Positions 1-6,547 of a stretch of 9,391 bases of DNA are shown one piece after another (positions within the stretch are counted from its first letter, which is position 1; every line of letters starts with the position of its first letter). The stretch comes from Candidatus Omnitrophota bacterium (lineage in GTDB: Bacteria > Omnitrophota > Koll11 > Zapsychrales > Fredricksoniimonadaceae). The stretch is taken from the NCBI GenBank assembly GCA_023247595.1, contig JAHFGF010000053.1, forward strand, positions 1 to 9,391. The letters are read 5' to 3'. The notes under the pieces were generated by a model that saw only the letters and a program-made list of their open reading frames with translations, was not told the origin of the DNA and ran no database searches. The position numbers were made by a program, and so were the translations under genes.

Positions 1-198
1 TTTGGTATCTAAAAGATGAGAATAATGATGTAATAAGTTTGGATGAATTAAGGACAAAATAGTGTCAACAAGCAAACACGTTGAATTTTTAATATCACGA
101 AGGATGGCATTGAGATGGCGATTGAGAAGAATGAACAAGAGGCGCAGGGTTGGATTAATCAAGGATTAAGGAAGTTCAACATCAAACTGGATTAGAAA
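1..198. other. AT-rich leader before manC; no confident gene
   Basis: This stretch is visibly more AT-rich than the genes after it. Frame 3 is open from the window edge to a TAG at 60-62 and could be the last 19 codons of an upstream gene, but an opening this short is expected by chance. A 26-codon ORF (ATG at 115, TAG at 193-195) ends three bases before the manC start; it has an ordinary amino-acid composition and resembles nothing I know. A possible -10 box (TAATAT, 90-95) has no convincing -35 partner. The region may be the intergenic leader and promoter area of the sugar cluster, but nothing in it is firmly supported. Confidence 0.4.
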
Positions 199-1275
199 AT
201 GAAATCACAAAATTTGAAAAAAAATAATCTTTACGTTGTCATCCTCGCCGGAGGATCCGGCACGCGGTTCTGGCCTGCCAGCCGGGCGGCATATCCGAAA
301 CAGTTCCTTTCCCTTGTCGGCGACAAGAGCATGCTTCAGGAAACTTTGGCCCGCGTCAAATCCAAGGTCGAGGGCGATCACGTTTATATTGTCACCAACA
401 AACGTTTTGCCAAAATTATTGCGAAGCAGACTGCAGCTTTTAAAGTGCCTAAAGCCAATATTCTTTTAGAGCCGTCGGGTAAGAATACCGCGCCGGCCAT
501 TGCTTGGGCGGCGTCTATCATTAACAGCCGCAATCCTGATGCCGTCATGGCGGTTCTTCCCAGTGATCATCTGATTCAGAATCAAAAGGCCTATTTGTCG
601 ACGCTCAACCAGGCGGTATTGTTGGCTAACCAAAATTATTTGGTAACGCTGGGCATTGTTCCAACCCGTCCGGAAACTGGATACGGGTATATTAAAGGGA
701 AAAAGGTTGTGCATAACGGCAAAAGCCTGCATGAGGTCGAGCAGTTTGTCGAGAAGCCGTCCTTGGATAAAGCCGTTGGTTATCTGAAGACCAGAAAATA
801 TTATTGGAACAGCGGAATGTTTATTTGGAGGACATCGGTTGTCCTGGAAGAATTCGCGAAGTATCTGCCGGATTTGTATGAGGCGTTTTCTCAAGGCTGT
901 TCGCAAAAGGCTGTTGAGAAATTTTGGGGAAATTTGAATGGTATTTCCATTGATTACGGGATTATGGAAAAAGCCAAACGTGTGGCGGTTGTTCCCGCGG
1001 CCGGTATCGGCTGGTCGGATGTCGGCAGTTGGGAAGCGCTGTGGGAAGTTTCCTCGAAGGACGGACAGGGCAATGTCTTTAAAGGCGATGTGGTTACCGA
1101 AGGAGTCCGCAATACTTTGGCCGTCGGGAAAAAACGTTTGGTGGCGCTGATTGGTTTGGACGATGTGGTGGTGGTTGATACCGAAGATGTGCTTTTGGTC
1201 TGCCGCCGCGACCAGTCGCAGGCGGTTAAGAATATCGTGGATATGTTAAAACAAAAACAAAGGCGCGAGATTTAA
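199..1275 (+). CDS. manC: Mannose-1-phosphate guanylyltransferase (GDP-mannose pyrophosphorylase), ManC type
   Basis: This cytoplasmic enzyme joins mannose-1-phosphate to GTP, giving GDP-mannose and pyrophosphate; GDP-mannose feeds surface polysaccharides and GDP-linked deoxy or amino sugars. The nucleotidyltransferase signature LAGGSGTRFWP is at residues 16-26, followed by PKQF (33-36). Further family motifs are EPSGKNTAPA (91-100), PSDH (121-124), GYGYI (161-165), FVEKP (183-187), NSGMF (204-208), SIDYGIMEKA (250-259) and GWSDVGSWEALW (271-282). At 358 residues it is the short form, without the C-terminal phosphomannose isomerase domain of bifunctional ManC/AlgA. The ATG has only a weak GGA upstream (189-191), but the signature begins about where expected. 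It is the first gene of the cluster. The family call is secure; mannose specificity is inferred from these motifs. Confidence 0.93.
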   Translation: MKSQNLKKNNLYVVILAGGSGTRFWPASRAAYPKQFLSLVGDKSMLQETLARVKSKVEGDHVYIVTNKRFAKIIAKQTAAFKVPKANILLEPSGKNTAPAIAWAASIINSRNPDAVMAVLPSDHLIQNQKAYLSTLNQAVLLANQNYLVTLGIVPTRPETGYGYIKGKKVVHNGKSLHEVEQFVEKPSLDKAVGYLKTRKYYWNSGMFIWRTSVVLEEFAKYLPDLYEAFSQGCSQKAVEKFWGNLNGISIDYGIMEKAKRVAVVPAAGIGWSDVGSWEALWEVSSKDGQGNVFKGDVVTEGVRNTLAVGKKRLVALIGLDDVVVVDTEDVLLVCRRDQSQAVKNIVDMLKQKQRREI

Positions 1276-1290
1276 ATTCAGAATAATCCG

Positions 1291-1380
1291 CGTCATTGCG
1301 AGTCCCCACAGGGGACGAAGCAATCTCATACGCTTATAAGATTGCTTCGCCTCACAAAAAACGTTCGGCCCGCAATGACG
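1291..1380. repeat. Cloverleaf-like palindromic intergenic repeat
   Basis: A perfect 10-base inverted repeat, CGTCATTGCG (1291-1300) and CGCAATGACG (1371-1380), encloses two further hairpins. The first is GTCCCC-ACA-GGGGAC (1302-1316). The second is CGAAGCAATCT (1316-1326) with AGATTGCTTCG (1339-1349), a perfect 11-base stem with a 12-base loop. The CGTCATTGCG and GAAGCAATCT words match, from memory, a dispersed palindrome seen many times per genome in various uncultured and deltaproteobacterial genomes; copy number here cannot be checked. It has no T-tract, so it is not a standard terminator. It fills most of the gap between manC and the heptosyltransferase gene and may run into the latter's annotated start. 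Confidence 0.85.
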
Positions 1381-1401
1381 TCTATTATTGCCAAATCGCC
1401 C

Positions 1402-2466
1402 ATGTTCAAGAAAATCCTCATCATCAACACATTCGGCATTGGCGACGTTTTGTTTTCGACGCCGTTGATTTCAAATATCAAACGGGCCTATCCGGATGCC
1501 ACGGTTCATTATCTGACAAACCCGCGCAGTGCCAATGTCCTCAAATACAATCCCCAGATTAAAAAAATTTTGATCTATGAACGCGATGCCTTTCATGCCT
1601 GTTATAAGCGTTCCATTTTGGAATTTGTCGGAAAATGGAAGGATTTTCTCCTCGAGATTAAAGGCGGTGAGTATGACGCGGTTTTTGACCTTTCTTTGGA
1701 CCGGGGCATGAATATTCTGACGATGGCCGCCGGCATTAAACAGCGCATCGGCTTTAACTATAAAAACAGATCTTTTTTTCTGACCCGGAAAATTCCATTT
1801 AGCGGTTATGAAGGCAAACATGTGGTTGAGCATTATGTCCGGCTGTTGGAAGAAACAGGCATCCCGGTTATCGATAAAGATTTAGTTTTGACTGTTCCGC
1901 CAGAGGATATGCATTGGGCCAAAAAATGGCGGTCCCAGGAGGCTTTGACTTTTACCCAGCTTTTGATTGCTGTCTTTCCTGGCGGCGGAGCCAGCTGGGG
2001 AAAAAGCGCGCATTTAAAACGATGGCCGGTCGAGAAATATGTCAAATTAGTGGACAAAATGATTGAAAAATTCGATGCCCACATTATACTGATGGGTAAT
2101 TCCGAGGAGCGTGATCTCTGCAGTCAAATCTCCAGAGTTTCCGCGACAAACACGCATGTGCTTGCCGGTGAATTGACGCTTACGCAAAGCGCCGCTCTTT
2201 TGAAGCAATGCCGTCTGGCTGTGTTAAATGACGGAGGGCCGTTGCATGTCGCGGTCGCAAGCGGAGTAACAACCGTTGCCATATTCGGGCCGGTTGATGA
2301 ACGTGTGTATGGGCCGTATCCTCCGGAAAAACATTTTGTAGTTAAAAAGGGGCTGGCATGCCAGCCGTGTTATCGGCAATTCCGAATGTCCAACTGTTCT
2401 CATATGAGTTGTCTGACTCAGCTTCACGTTGACGATGTTTTACGAAAGGTAGAAAAAGCTTTATGA
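1402..2466 (+). CDS. ADP-heptose:LPS heptosyltransferase family protein (glycosyltransferase family 9)
   Basis: Family 9 enzymes transfer a heptose from an ADP-heptose donor onto lipopolysaccharide core at the inner face of the inner membrane. The N-terminal lobe starts KKILIINTFGIGDVLFSTP (3-21), with the conserved Asp of the GDVL motif at 15. The donor-binding lobe carries PGGGASWGKS (193-202), KRWP (206-209) and NDGGPLHVAVASG (276-288), close to the family's NDTGPxHxAxAxG. A four-cysteine tail (320, 323, 332, 337) resembles the WaaF-like CxPC region. Length 354 is normal. I chose the ATG at 1402 because the family begins immediately before this beta strand; the frame stays open up to an ATG at 1342, but those 20 residues are mostly encoded by the palindromic repeat. 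No start has a clear Shine-Dalgarno sequence. The stop overlaps the next start (ATGA). WaaC, WaaF and WaaQ-like roles cannot be separated. Confidence 0.9.
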   Translation: MFKKILIINTFGIGDVLFSTPLISNIKRAYPDATVHYLTNPRSANVLKYNPQIKKILIYERDAFHACYKRSILEFVGKWKDFLLEIKGGEYDAVFDLSLDRGMNILTMAAGIKQRIGFNYKNRSFFLTRKIPFSGYEGKHVVEHYVRLLEETGIPVIDKDLVLTVPPEDMHWAKKWRSQEALTFTQLLIAVFPGGGASWGKSAHLKRWPVEKYVKLVDKMIEKFDAHIILMGNSEERDLCSQISRVSATNTHVLAGELTLTQSAALLKQCRLAVLNDGGPLHVAVASGVTTVAIFGPVDERVYGPYPPEKHFVVKKGLACQPCYRQFRMSNCSHMSCLTQLHVDDVLRKVEKAL

Positions 2467-3566
2467 GTATTCCATTTATTGATTTCAGCGAACAATACCG
2501 TGTGACCAAAGATGAAATTCATTCCGGCCTCGAAAAAGTTTTTCAAAAAGGGGATTATATCTTAGGGCAGGCGGCTAAAGATTTTGAAAGCAATTTTGCC
2601 CGTTATTGCGGCGTTAAATATGGGGTGGGTGTTAATTCCGGGACGGACGCGCTGTATCTGGCGATTGCCTCTTTGGGTATTCAGGAAGGGGATGAAGTCA
2701 TTCTTCCGACGTTTACTTTTATCGCGACCGCCTTGTGCGTGTCCTACGCGGGCGCCACACCGGTTTTTGTCGACGTGGAAAATGATACTTATAATCTGGA
2801 TCCCAAAGCCTTTGAACGGGCCATCACCAAAAAAACCAAGGCGGTTATTCCGGTTCACTTGTACGGCCAGTCCTCGGACATGACAGAAATTACAGATATT
2901 GCCCGCAAACACAACGTGAAAATTATCGAAGACGCTGCCCAGGCGCATGGGGCTAAATATAAAGGAAAAAGAATCGGATCGTTGGGCGATGTGGCCTGTT
3001 TCAGTTTCTATCCGACTAAAAGTTTGGGAGCTTTCGGAGACGCGGGGATCATCATAACGGATGACCCCGCCATCAACGAAAAAGCCCTGATGCTGCGTGA
3101 TTATGGACGGCAGGGGCGTTATGAACACAAAATTAAAGGATACAATTCCCGTCTGGATACGGTTCAAGCCGTCGTGTTAAACGCGAAATTAAAACATTTA
3201 GATGAGTGGAACGCCATGCGCGCCCAAAACGCGGCGTATTACAATGATTGCCTTAAAGGGGTCAAGGGAGTTACGACTCCAATACTCAAGTCAGACCGCA
3301 CGCATGTGTATCAGACTTATGCCGTCCGGATTAAGGGCAAGCGGGATCAATGTATGGAGGCGTTAAAAGCTAAAGGTGTGAGTTCACTGATTCATTATCC
3401 TATTCCTCTTCATCTGCAGGAAGCGTATCAAGAGTTAAAAGGCCGTCGGGGTGATTTTCCAGTGTCTGAGGCCTTGGCTGATGATGTTTTATCGCTGCCG
3501 ATGTTTCCCCATATGACAAAACCGCAGATTGATACGGTCTGCAATGCCCTTAAGGAGCTGGTCTGA
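2463..3566 (+). CDS. DegT/DnrJ/EryC1/StrS-family PLP-dependent sugar aminotransferase
   Basis: Members transfer an amino group, usually from glutamate, to a keto-sugar nucleotide, making amino sugars for O-antigen or other glycans. The family layout is complete: NSGTDALYLA (58-67), DEVILPTFTF (77-86), VHLYGQ (131-136), IIEDAAQAHGA (154-164) with the cofactor-binding Asp157 and Gln160, and SFYPTKSLGAFGDAG (181-195) in which Lys186 should form the Schiff base with PLP. RDYGRQGRYEH and YNSRLDTVQA follow. Length 367 is typical. The motif wording is nearer the WbpE, FdtB and QdtB branch (3-keto sugars) than perosamine synthase, but this is a visual judgement and the nearby GDP-mannose enzyme makes a GDP-linked substrate possible. 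Its start overlaps the previous stop by four bases, indicating translational coupling. Confidence 0.94.
   Translation: MSIPFIDFSEQYRVTKDEIHSGLEKVFQKGDYILGQAAKDFESNFARYCGVKYGVGVNSGTDALYLAIASLGIQEGDEVILPTFTFIATALCVSYAGATPVFVDVENDTYNLDPKAFERAITKKTKAVIPVHLYGQSSDMTEITDIARKHNVKIIEDAAQAHGAKYKGKRIGSLGDVACFSFYPTKSLGAFGDAGIIITDDPAINEKALMLRDYGRQGRYEHKIKGYNSRLDTVQAVVLNAKLKHLDEWNAMRAQNAAYYNDCLKGVKGVTTPILKSDRTHVYQTYAVRIKGKRDQCMEALKAKGVSSLIHYPIPLHLQEAYQELKGRRGDFPVSEALADDVLSLPMFPHMTKPQIDTVCNALKELV
3552..3557 (+). promoter_or_regulatory. Strong Shine-Dalgarno sequence for the family 2 glycosyltransferase
   Basis: AAGGAG lies inside the end of the aminotransferase gene, eight bases before the ATG at 3566. It is one of the best ribosome-binding sites in the window and fixes the start of the glycosyltransferase, whose ATG shares its A with the preceding TGA (TGATG). 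Confidence 0.8.
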
Positions 3567-4327
3567 TGGCAAAAGTCCCTGTTTCCGTCGTAGTCATTAC
3601 AAAAAATGAAGAGCGCAATATTGAAGACTGCCTCAACAGCGTCTATGGATGGGCCAGCGAAATTGTGGTGGTTGATGATCAGAGCACGGATAAAACCGTG
3701 GCTTTGGCGGAAAAATTTGCCAGCACCGTCTATCACCGACGGATGGAGAATGAAGGTATCCACCGCAACTGGTCTTACGGCCAGGCCAAAAATGAATGGG
3801 TATTAAGTCTGGATGCCGATGAAATTGTCAGTCCTGAGCTGCGCGATGAAATCATGAAAAAATTACCCGACCCGAAATTCCAGGCGTATTCCATTCCGCT
3901 TCGCAATTACATCGGGAAATATTGGGTTAAGCATGCCGGCTGGTATCCGGCGGGCAAGCTGCGCCTGTTTATGAAAAGTAAATTTAAATATGAAGAAGTG
4001 AAGGTTCATCCGCGGGTTTTTCTCGAAGGAGAATGCGGTCATCTGACGACCGATATTATTCATAAAGGATATCCGGACTTTGAACATTTTCTGCAAAGTT
4101 TAAACCGTCAGACGACGCTTGAAGCGGAAAAATGGATTGAAACCAAACGACATATGAGCGCCGGCCAAGCGATTTGGCGGACGGTGGACCGTTTTTTCCG
4201 TTCCTACTTCGGCAAGGCCGGATATAAAGACGGATTTATCGGATTTATGGTGGCATTTTTTGCTTCGTTATATCAAATTATCAGTTATGCCAAGTATTGG
4301 GAGATTAAGAAGGGAATCAAAAATTGA
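3566..4327 (+). CDS. Family 2 glycosyltransferase, WaaE/KdtX-like (LPS core type)
   Basis: This GT-A-fold enzyme probably adds a hexose to LPS core or a related surface glycan on the cytoplasmic face of the membrane. VSVVVITKNEERNIEDCL (6-23) and IVVVDDQSTDKT (33-44) form the nucleotide-sugar pocket. LDADE (82-86) is the metal-binding DxD. GWYPAGKLRLF, the later HPRVFLEG stretch and an acceptor region ending in TLEAEKW match the WaaE/KdtX pattern. A hydrophobic segment near residues 225-243 followed by YWEIKKG suggests membrane association. At 253 residues it is the usual length for this subgroup. It overlaps the upstream stop by one base and has a strong Shine-Dalgarno, so it belongs to the heptosyltransferase-aminotransferase operon. 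Beta-1,4-glucosyl transfer is the known WaaE activity; the sugar used here is not determined. Confidence 0.88.
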   Translation: MAKVPVSVVVITKNEERNIEDCLNSVYGWASEIVVVDDQSTDKTVALAEKFASTVYHRRMENEGIHRNWSYGQAKNEWVLSLDADEIVSPELRDEIMKKLPDPKFQAYSIPLRNYIGKYWVKHAGWYPAGKLRLFMKSKFKYEEVKVHPRVFLEGECGHLTTDIIHKGYPDFEHFLQSLNRQTTLEAEKWIETKRHMSAGQAIWRTVDRFFRSYFGKAGYKDGFIGFMVAFFASLYQIISYAKYWEIKKGIKN

Positions 4328-4412
4328 TGGACGAGGGACGAAGGATGAGGGACGAAAAATCTGACGTCCATCGTCATTCGTCTTAGCGAACGAAGTGAGC
4401 GATCGTCCATCG
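4326..4412. repeat. GACGA/TCGTC palindromic intergenic element
   Basis: The gap between the glycosyltransferase and the phosphatase is mostly a degenerate palindrome. Its core is an 18-base arm at 4337-4354 pairing with 4365-4382 at 15 of 18 positions, with a 10-base loop. An outer perfect nine-base pair, GATGGACGA (4326-4334) and TCGTCCATC (4403-4411), encloses it and includes the last two bases of the upstream stop codon. Each arm repeats GACGA-like or TCGTC-like units. Between core and outer arm lies GCGAACGAAGTGAGCG. There is no T-tract, so simple Rho-independent termination is not supported, though a transcript would form a long hairpin. Confidence 0.8.
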
Positions 4413-4425
4413 TTTAGTCTTTGCT

Positions 4426-5013
4426 ATGAATATTATTTTCCTCGACCGCGACGGTGTTATCAACGAATTTCCTGGTAACGGCAATTACGTTACTAAGATT
4501 AAAGAATTTCATTTCATTCCAGGTTCTCTGGATGCCATCCGTGAACTCACCCAGATGGGTTATGTAATTTTTATCATTTCCAATCAGGCTGGTGTGGGCA
4601 AAGGGATTTTTTCAAAAGACAAATTAAAGAGCATTAATGAGTATATGCTCAAGCATGTGGTTAAATCGGGCGGGCGTATCAAACGCAGTTTCTACTGCAC
4701 GCACCGTTCCGACGCTGGCTGCGATTGCCGCAAGCCGCGGATCGGATCGCTCAAGAAGGCGTTTGCGTTAATTAATTCCAGCATCCGTTCGGCGAAAAAG
4801 ACATTCTTCGTCGGTGATACTGAGGCCGATATTAAAACGGGGCATAATGCCGGCTGCCGGACGATTTTCGCGCTTTCTGGACGCGAAGACCGCCGTTATA
4901 TGCGCAAGTGGAAGGTCAAGCCGGATTTTATCGTAAAAAATCTCAAAGAAGCCGTTGGAGTCATCCACCATGAAAATTCTAATCATCCACGCAACGGCCG
5001 GAGCCGGGCATAA
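4426..5013 (+). CDS. gmhB: D-glycero-D-manno-heptose 1,7-bisphosphate 7-phosphatase-like HAD hydrolase
   Basis: GmhB removes the 7-phosphate from heptose 1,7-bisphosphate, a cytoplasmic step toward the ADP- or GDP-heptose used by heptosyltransferases. HAD motif I is LDRDGV (6-11) with nucleophile Asp7 and acid/base Asp9. Motif II is ISNQAG (51-56), the motif III lysine is Lys103 in CRKP, and motif IV is GDTEAD (130-135). A zinc loop of four ligands, Cys91, His93, Cys99 and Cys101, is intact but shorter than in E. coli GmhB as I recall it. The histidinol-phosphatase half of HisB shares this short loop, so histidinol phosphatase is the main alternative; the heptosyltransferase nearby favours GmhB. 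Length 195 is normal. No Shine-Dalgarno is visible. Residues 182-195 are encoded in the overlap with the next gene. Confidence 0.87.
   Translation: MNIIFLDRDGVINEFPGNGNYVTKIKEFHFIPGSLDAIRELTQMGYVIFIISNQAGVGKGIFSKDKLKSINEYMLKHVVKSGGRIKRSFYCTHRSDAGCDCRKPRIGSLKKAFALINSSIRSAKKTFFVGDTEADIKTGHNAGCRTIFALSGREDRRYMRKWKVKPDFIVKNLKEAVGVIHHENSNHPRNGRSRA
4957..4960 (+). promoter_or_regulatory. Shine-Dalgarno sequence deciding the family 28 glycosyltransferase start
   Basis: GGAG lies nine bases before the ATG at 4970. It overlaps an in-frame TTG at 4955 that would add five residues. Placement of this site and the family's usual N-terminus (MKILIIHATAG) both favour the ATG at 4970. Confidence 0.75.
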
Positions 5014-6061
5014 AAAAGCCGCCGAGGCAATCTTCCATGGAATCAAGGCGAAAATGCCTTGCGACATTGTGCTGGTCGATGCCCTGGATTATTCCAATCC
5101 GATTTTTAAATATTCTTATCCAAATTTTTATTCCTTTGTCGTCAGCCGCATGCCGTGGCTGTGGGCCCTTGTTTTTGGCTTGCTGGATATTCCGCAATTG
5201 CAGCCAGTTGTCCGGTTTATCCGTCGAGTTTATAACGCCATTAACACCCAGCGCTTGTCGCGGTATTTGAAGGATGAACAGTTTGACTGGATCATCTGCA
5301 CGCAATTTTTATCAGCAGAAGTCAGCGGGTATTTGAAACGGACAAAGCAGATCAAATCAAAAGTTTTGTGCGTGGTGACTGATTTTGATGTCCACCGCAT
5401 TTGGGTCAATGAAGGTGTGGACTTTTATGCCGGCGCTTGTGATTACACGCGCGATAAACTCATTGAATTGGGAGTTCCTAAGGATCACGCGTTTGTCACC
5501 GGTATTCCAACTGATCCCAAATTTCAGAAGGAATGGGATGTCGCTGTCATCCGTCGGCAATTAGGGATCAATGAAGAGGCGATTACAACTCTGATTGCGA
5601 CCGGTTCATTCGGTTTTGGGCCTATTGAAGAGTTAATTGATATTCTCAAAAGCCATCAGCTCATTATTGTCTGCGGTCATAATAAAAAATTATATGAACG
5701 TTTATCCCAGCGCGCGCTGCCGCACGTCAAGGTTTGCGGATTGGTCAATAATATGGACGAACTGATGGCGGCATCCGACATCATGGTCACCAAACCGGGC
5801 GGGCTTTCCATTGCTGAGTCATTGGTTAAAGGTTTGGTCCTGGTTTTCTTTAGCGCTATTCCGGGACAAGAAATTAATAATGTTAATGTTCTAAAAAAAT
5901 TTGAAGTGGGCTTGGGGCTGCTGGAACTTAAAAGCATCGGCGAGGCGGTGGGCCGTCTGCATCAATCCAAACAGGAATTAGCCGATCAGCGCGCGCGTTC
6001 CAAAGGATTTGCCAAACCCTGGGCAGTGGATGATATCATTCGTATAATCAAAAATAAATAA
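4970..6061 (+). CDS. MGDG-synthase-like / processive diacylglycerol glycosyltransferase family protein (GT28)
   Basis: Family members transfer a sugar from a UDP-sugar to diacylglycerol, making mono- or diglycosyl-diacylglycerol at the cytoplasmic membrane; they share a MurG-like fold. The MGDG-synthase N-terminal domain shows HATAGAGHKKAAEAI (7-21) and TDFDVHRIW (137-145), then VTGIP (176-180). The C-terminal donor-binding domain has GSFGFGP (212-218) in the usual glycine-rich loop position, KPGGLS (275-280) followed by AES (282-284), and PGQEINN (298-304). At 363 residues the length is typical. A hydrophobic, aromatic-rich patch near 52-73 may contact membrane. The gene starts 44 bases inside gmhB in another frame, indicating translational coupling. 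Sugar and acceptor are not identified. Lipid glycosylation is the family role, but acceptors other than diacylglycerol cannot be excluded. Confidence 0.88.
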   Translation: MKILIIHATAGAGHKKAAEAIFHGIKAKMPCDIVLVDALDYSNPIFKYSYPNFYSFVVSRMPWLWALVFGLLDIPQLQPVVRFIRRVYNAINTQRLSRYLKDEQFDWIICTQFLSAEVSGYLKRTKQIKSKVLCVVTDFDVHRIWVNEGVDFYAGACDYTRDKLIELGVPKDHAFVTGIPTDPKFQKEWDVAVIRRQLGINEEAITTLIATGSFGFGPIEELIDILKSHQLIIVCGHNKKLYERLSQRALPHVKVCGLVNNMDELMAASDIMVTKPGGLSIAESLVKGLVLVFFSAIPGQEINNVNVLKKFEVGLGLLELKSIGEAVGRLHQSKQELADQRARSKGFAKPWAVDDIIRIIKNK

Positions 6062-6106
6062 AAGGGAATGCCATCCGCGCCTTTAAGGTGAAGATGGCTT
6101 GAGACT

Positions 6107-6520
6107 ATGACAAGAAGAATCTTTACTCCGCAAGAAGCCAATAAACGGTTGCCTTTGGTTAAACAAATTGTCGCCGACATTTTAGTTAAAGGAAGCGCGC
6201 TCAAAGCCATCATGGCCAGCGGCGATGGTCCTCAACAAAAGTCAGCCTATGAAAAAACCATGGCGCAGGTTAATCAGCTCGTCGATGAAGTCGAAGGCTT
6301 GGGCTGTTTTTACAAAGACTGGAATTTTGAAAAAGGGCTGGTTGATTTTCCATCGGTTATCGGCGGGCAGGAAGTGATGCTCTGCTGGCATGGCGATGAA
6401 ACGGATATCCGCTGGTATCACGGCGTCCAGGAAGGTTATCAAGGCCGCCGTCTGATTCCTGAGGAACTTCTTAATCCGTTGGGAAACGAAGTCACTGCTG
6501 AAACTCAAGATTTCAAATAG
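6107..6520 (+). CDS. DUF2203 family protein
   Basis: This small, probably cytoplasmic protein of 137 residues matches the DUF2203 pattern as I know it: an N-terminal FTPQEANKRLPLVK (6-19), a helical stretch with EVEGLGCFYKDW (61-72), then KGLVDFPS (76-83), a G-rich turn, LCW (92-94), WYH (103-105) and GYQGRRLIP (110-118). Family function is unknown. The conserved Glu, Asp, His and Trp positions could form a small ligand or metal site, but that is speculation. No signal peptide or membrane segment is seen. It follows the lipid glycosyltransferase after 45 bases and precedes priA by 140 bases. No strong Shine-Dalgarno is near the ATG; AAGGTG at 6085-6090 is rather far. No functional tie to either neighbour can be claimed. 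Confidence 0.85.
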   Translation: MTRRIFTPQEANKRLPLVKQIVADILVKGSALKAIMASGDGPQQKSAYEKTMAQVNQLVDEVEGLGCFYKDWNFEKGLVDFPSVIGGQEVMLCWHGDETDIRWYHGVQEGYQGRRLIPEELLNPLGNEVTAETQDFK

Positions 6521-6547
6521 ACATATTTTAATCTGTTAACTTTTTAT

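Noticed and set aside
466..906. 146-residue minus-strand ORF inside manC
   Set aside because: It lies antisense to a clearly conserved enzyme, has no recognisable motif and is explained by codon-frame shadowing.
2562..3167. 201-residue minus-strand ORF inside the aminotransferase gene
   Set aside because: Its length is notable, but its composition is that of an antisense shadow and the plus frame carries all family motifs.
4955..4969. TTG start adding five residues to the family 28 glycosyltransferase
   Set aside because: The TTG overlaps the GGAG ribosome-binding site, and family proteins begin at the MKILIIHATAG strand.
4426..5013. Histidinol-phosphatase (HisB N-terminal) identity for the HAD phosphatase
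   Set aside because: Motifs alone allow it, but no histidine gene is nearby and a heptosyltransferase is, so GmhB is preferred.
6070..6098. Hairpin GCCATC/GATGGC between the GT28 and DUF2203 genes
   Set aside because: It has only six pairs around a 17-base loop and no T-tract; such a match can occur by chance.
6508..6547. Possible Rho-independent terminator after the DUF2203 gene
   Set aside because: AGATT/AATCT and AAAT/ATTT can pair before a short T-run, but the stem is nearly all A-T, bulged and overlaps the stop codon, so it is too weak.
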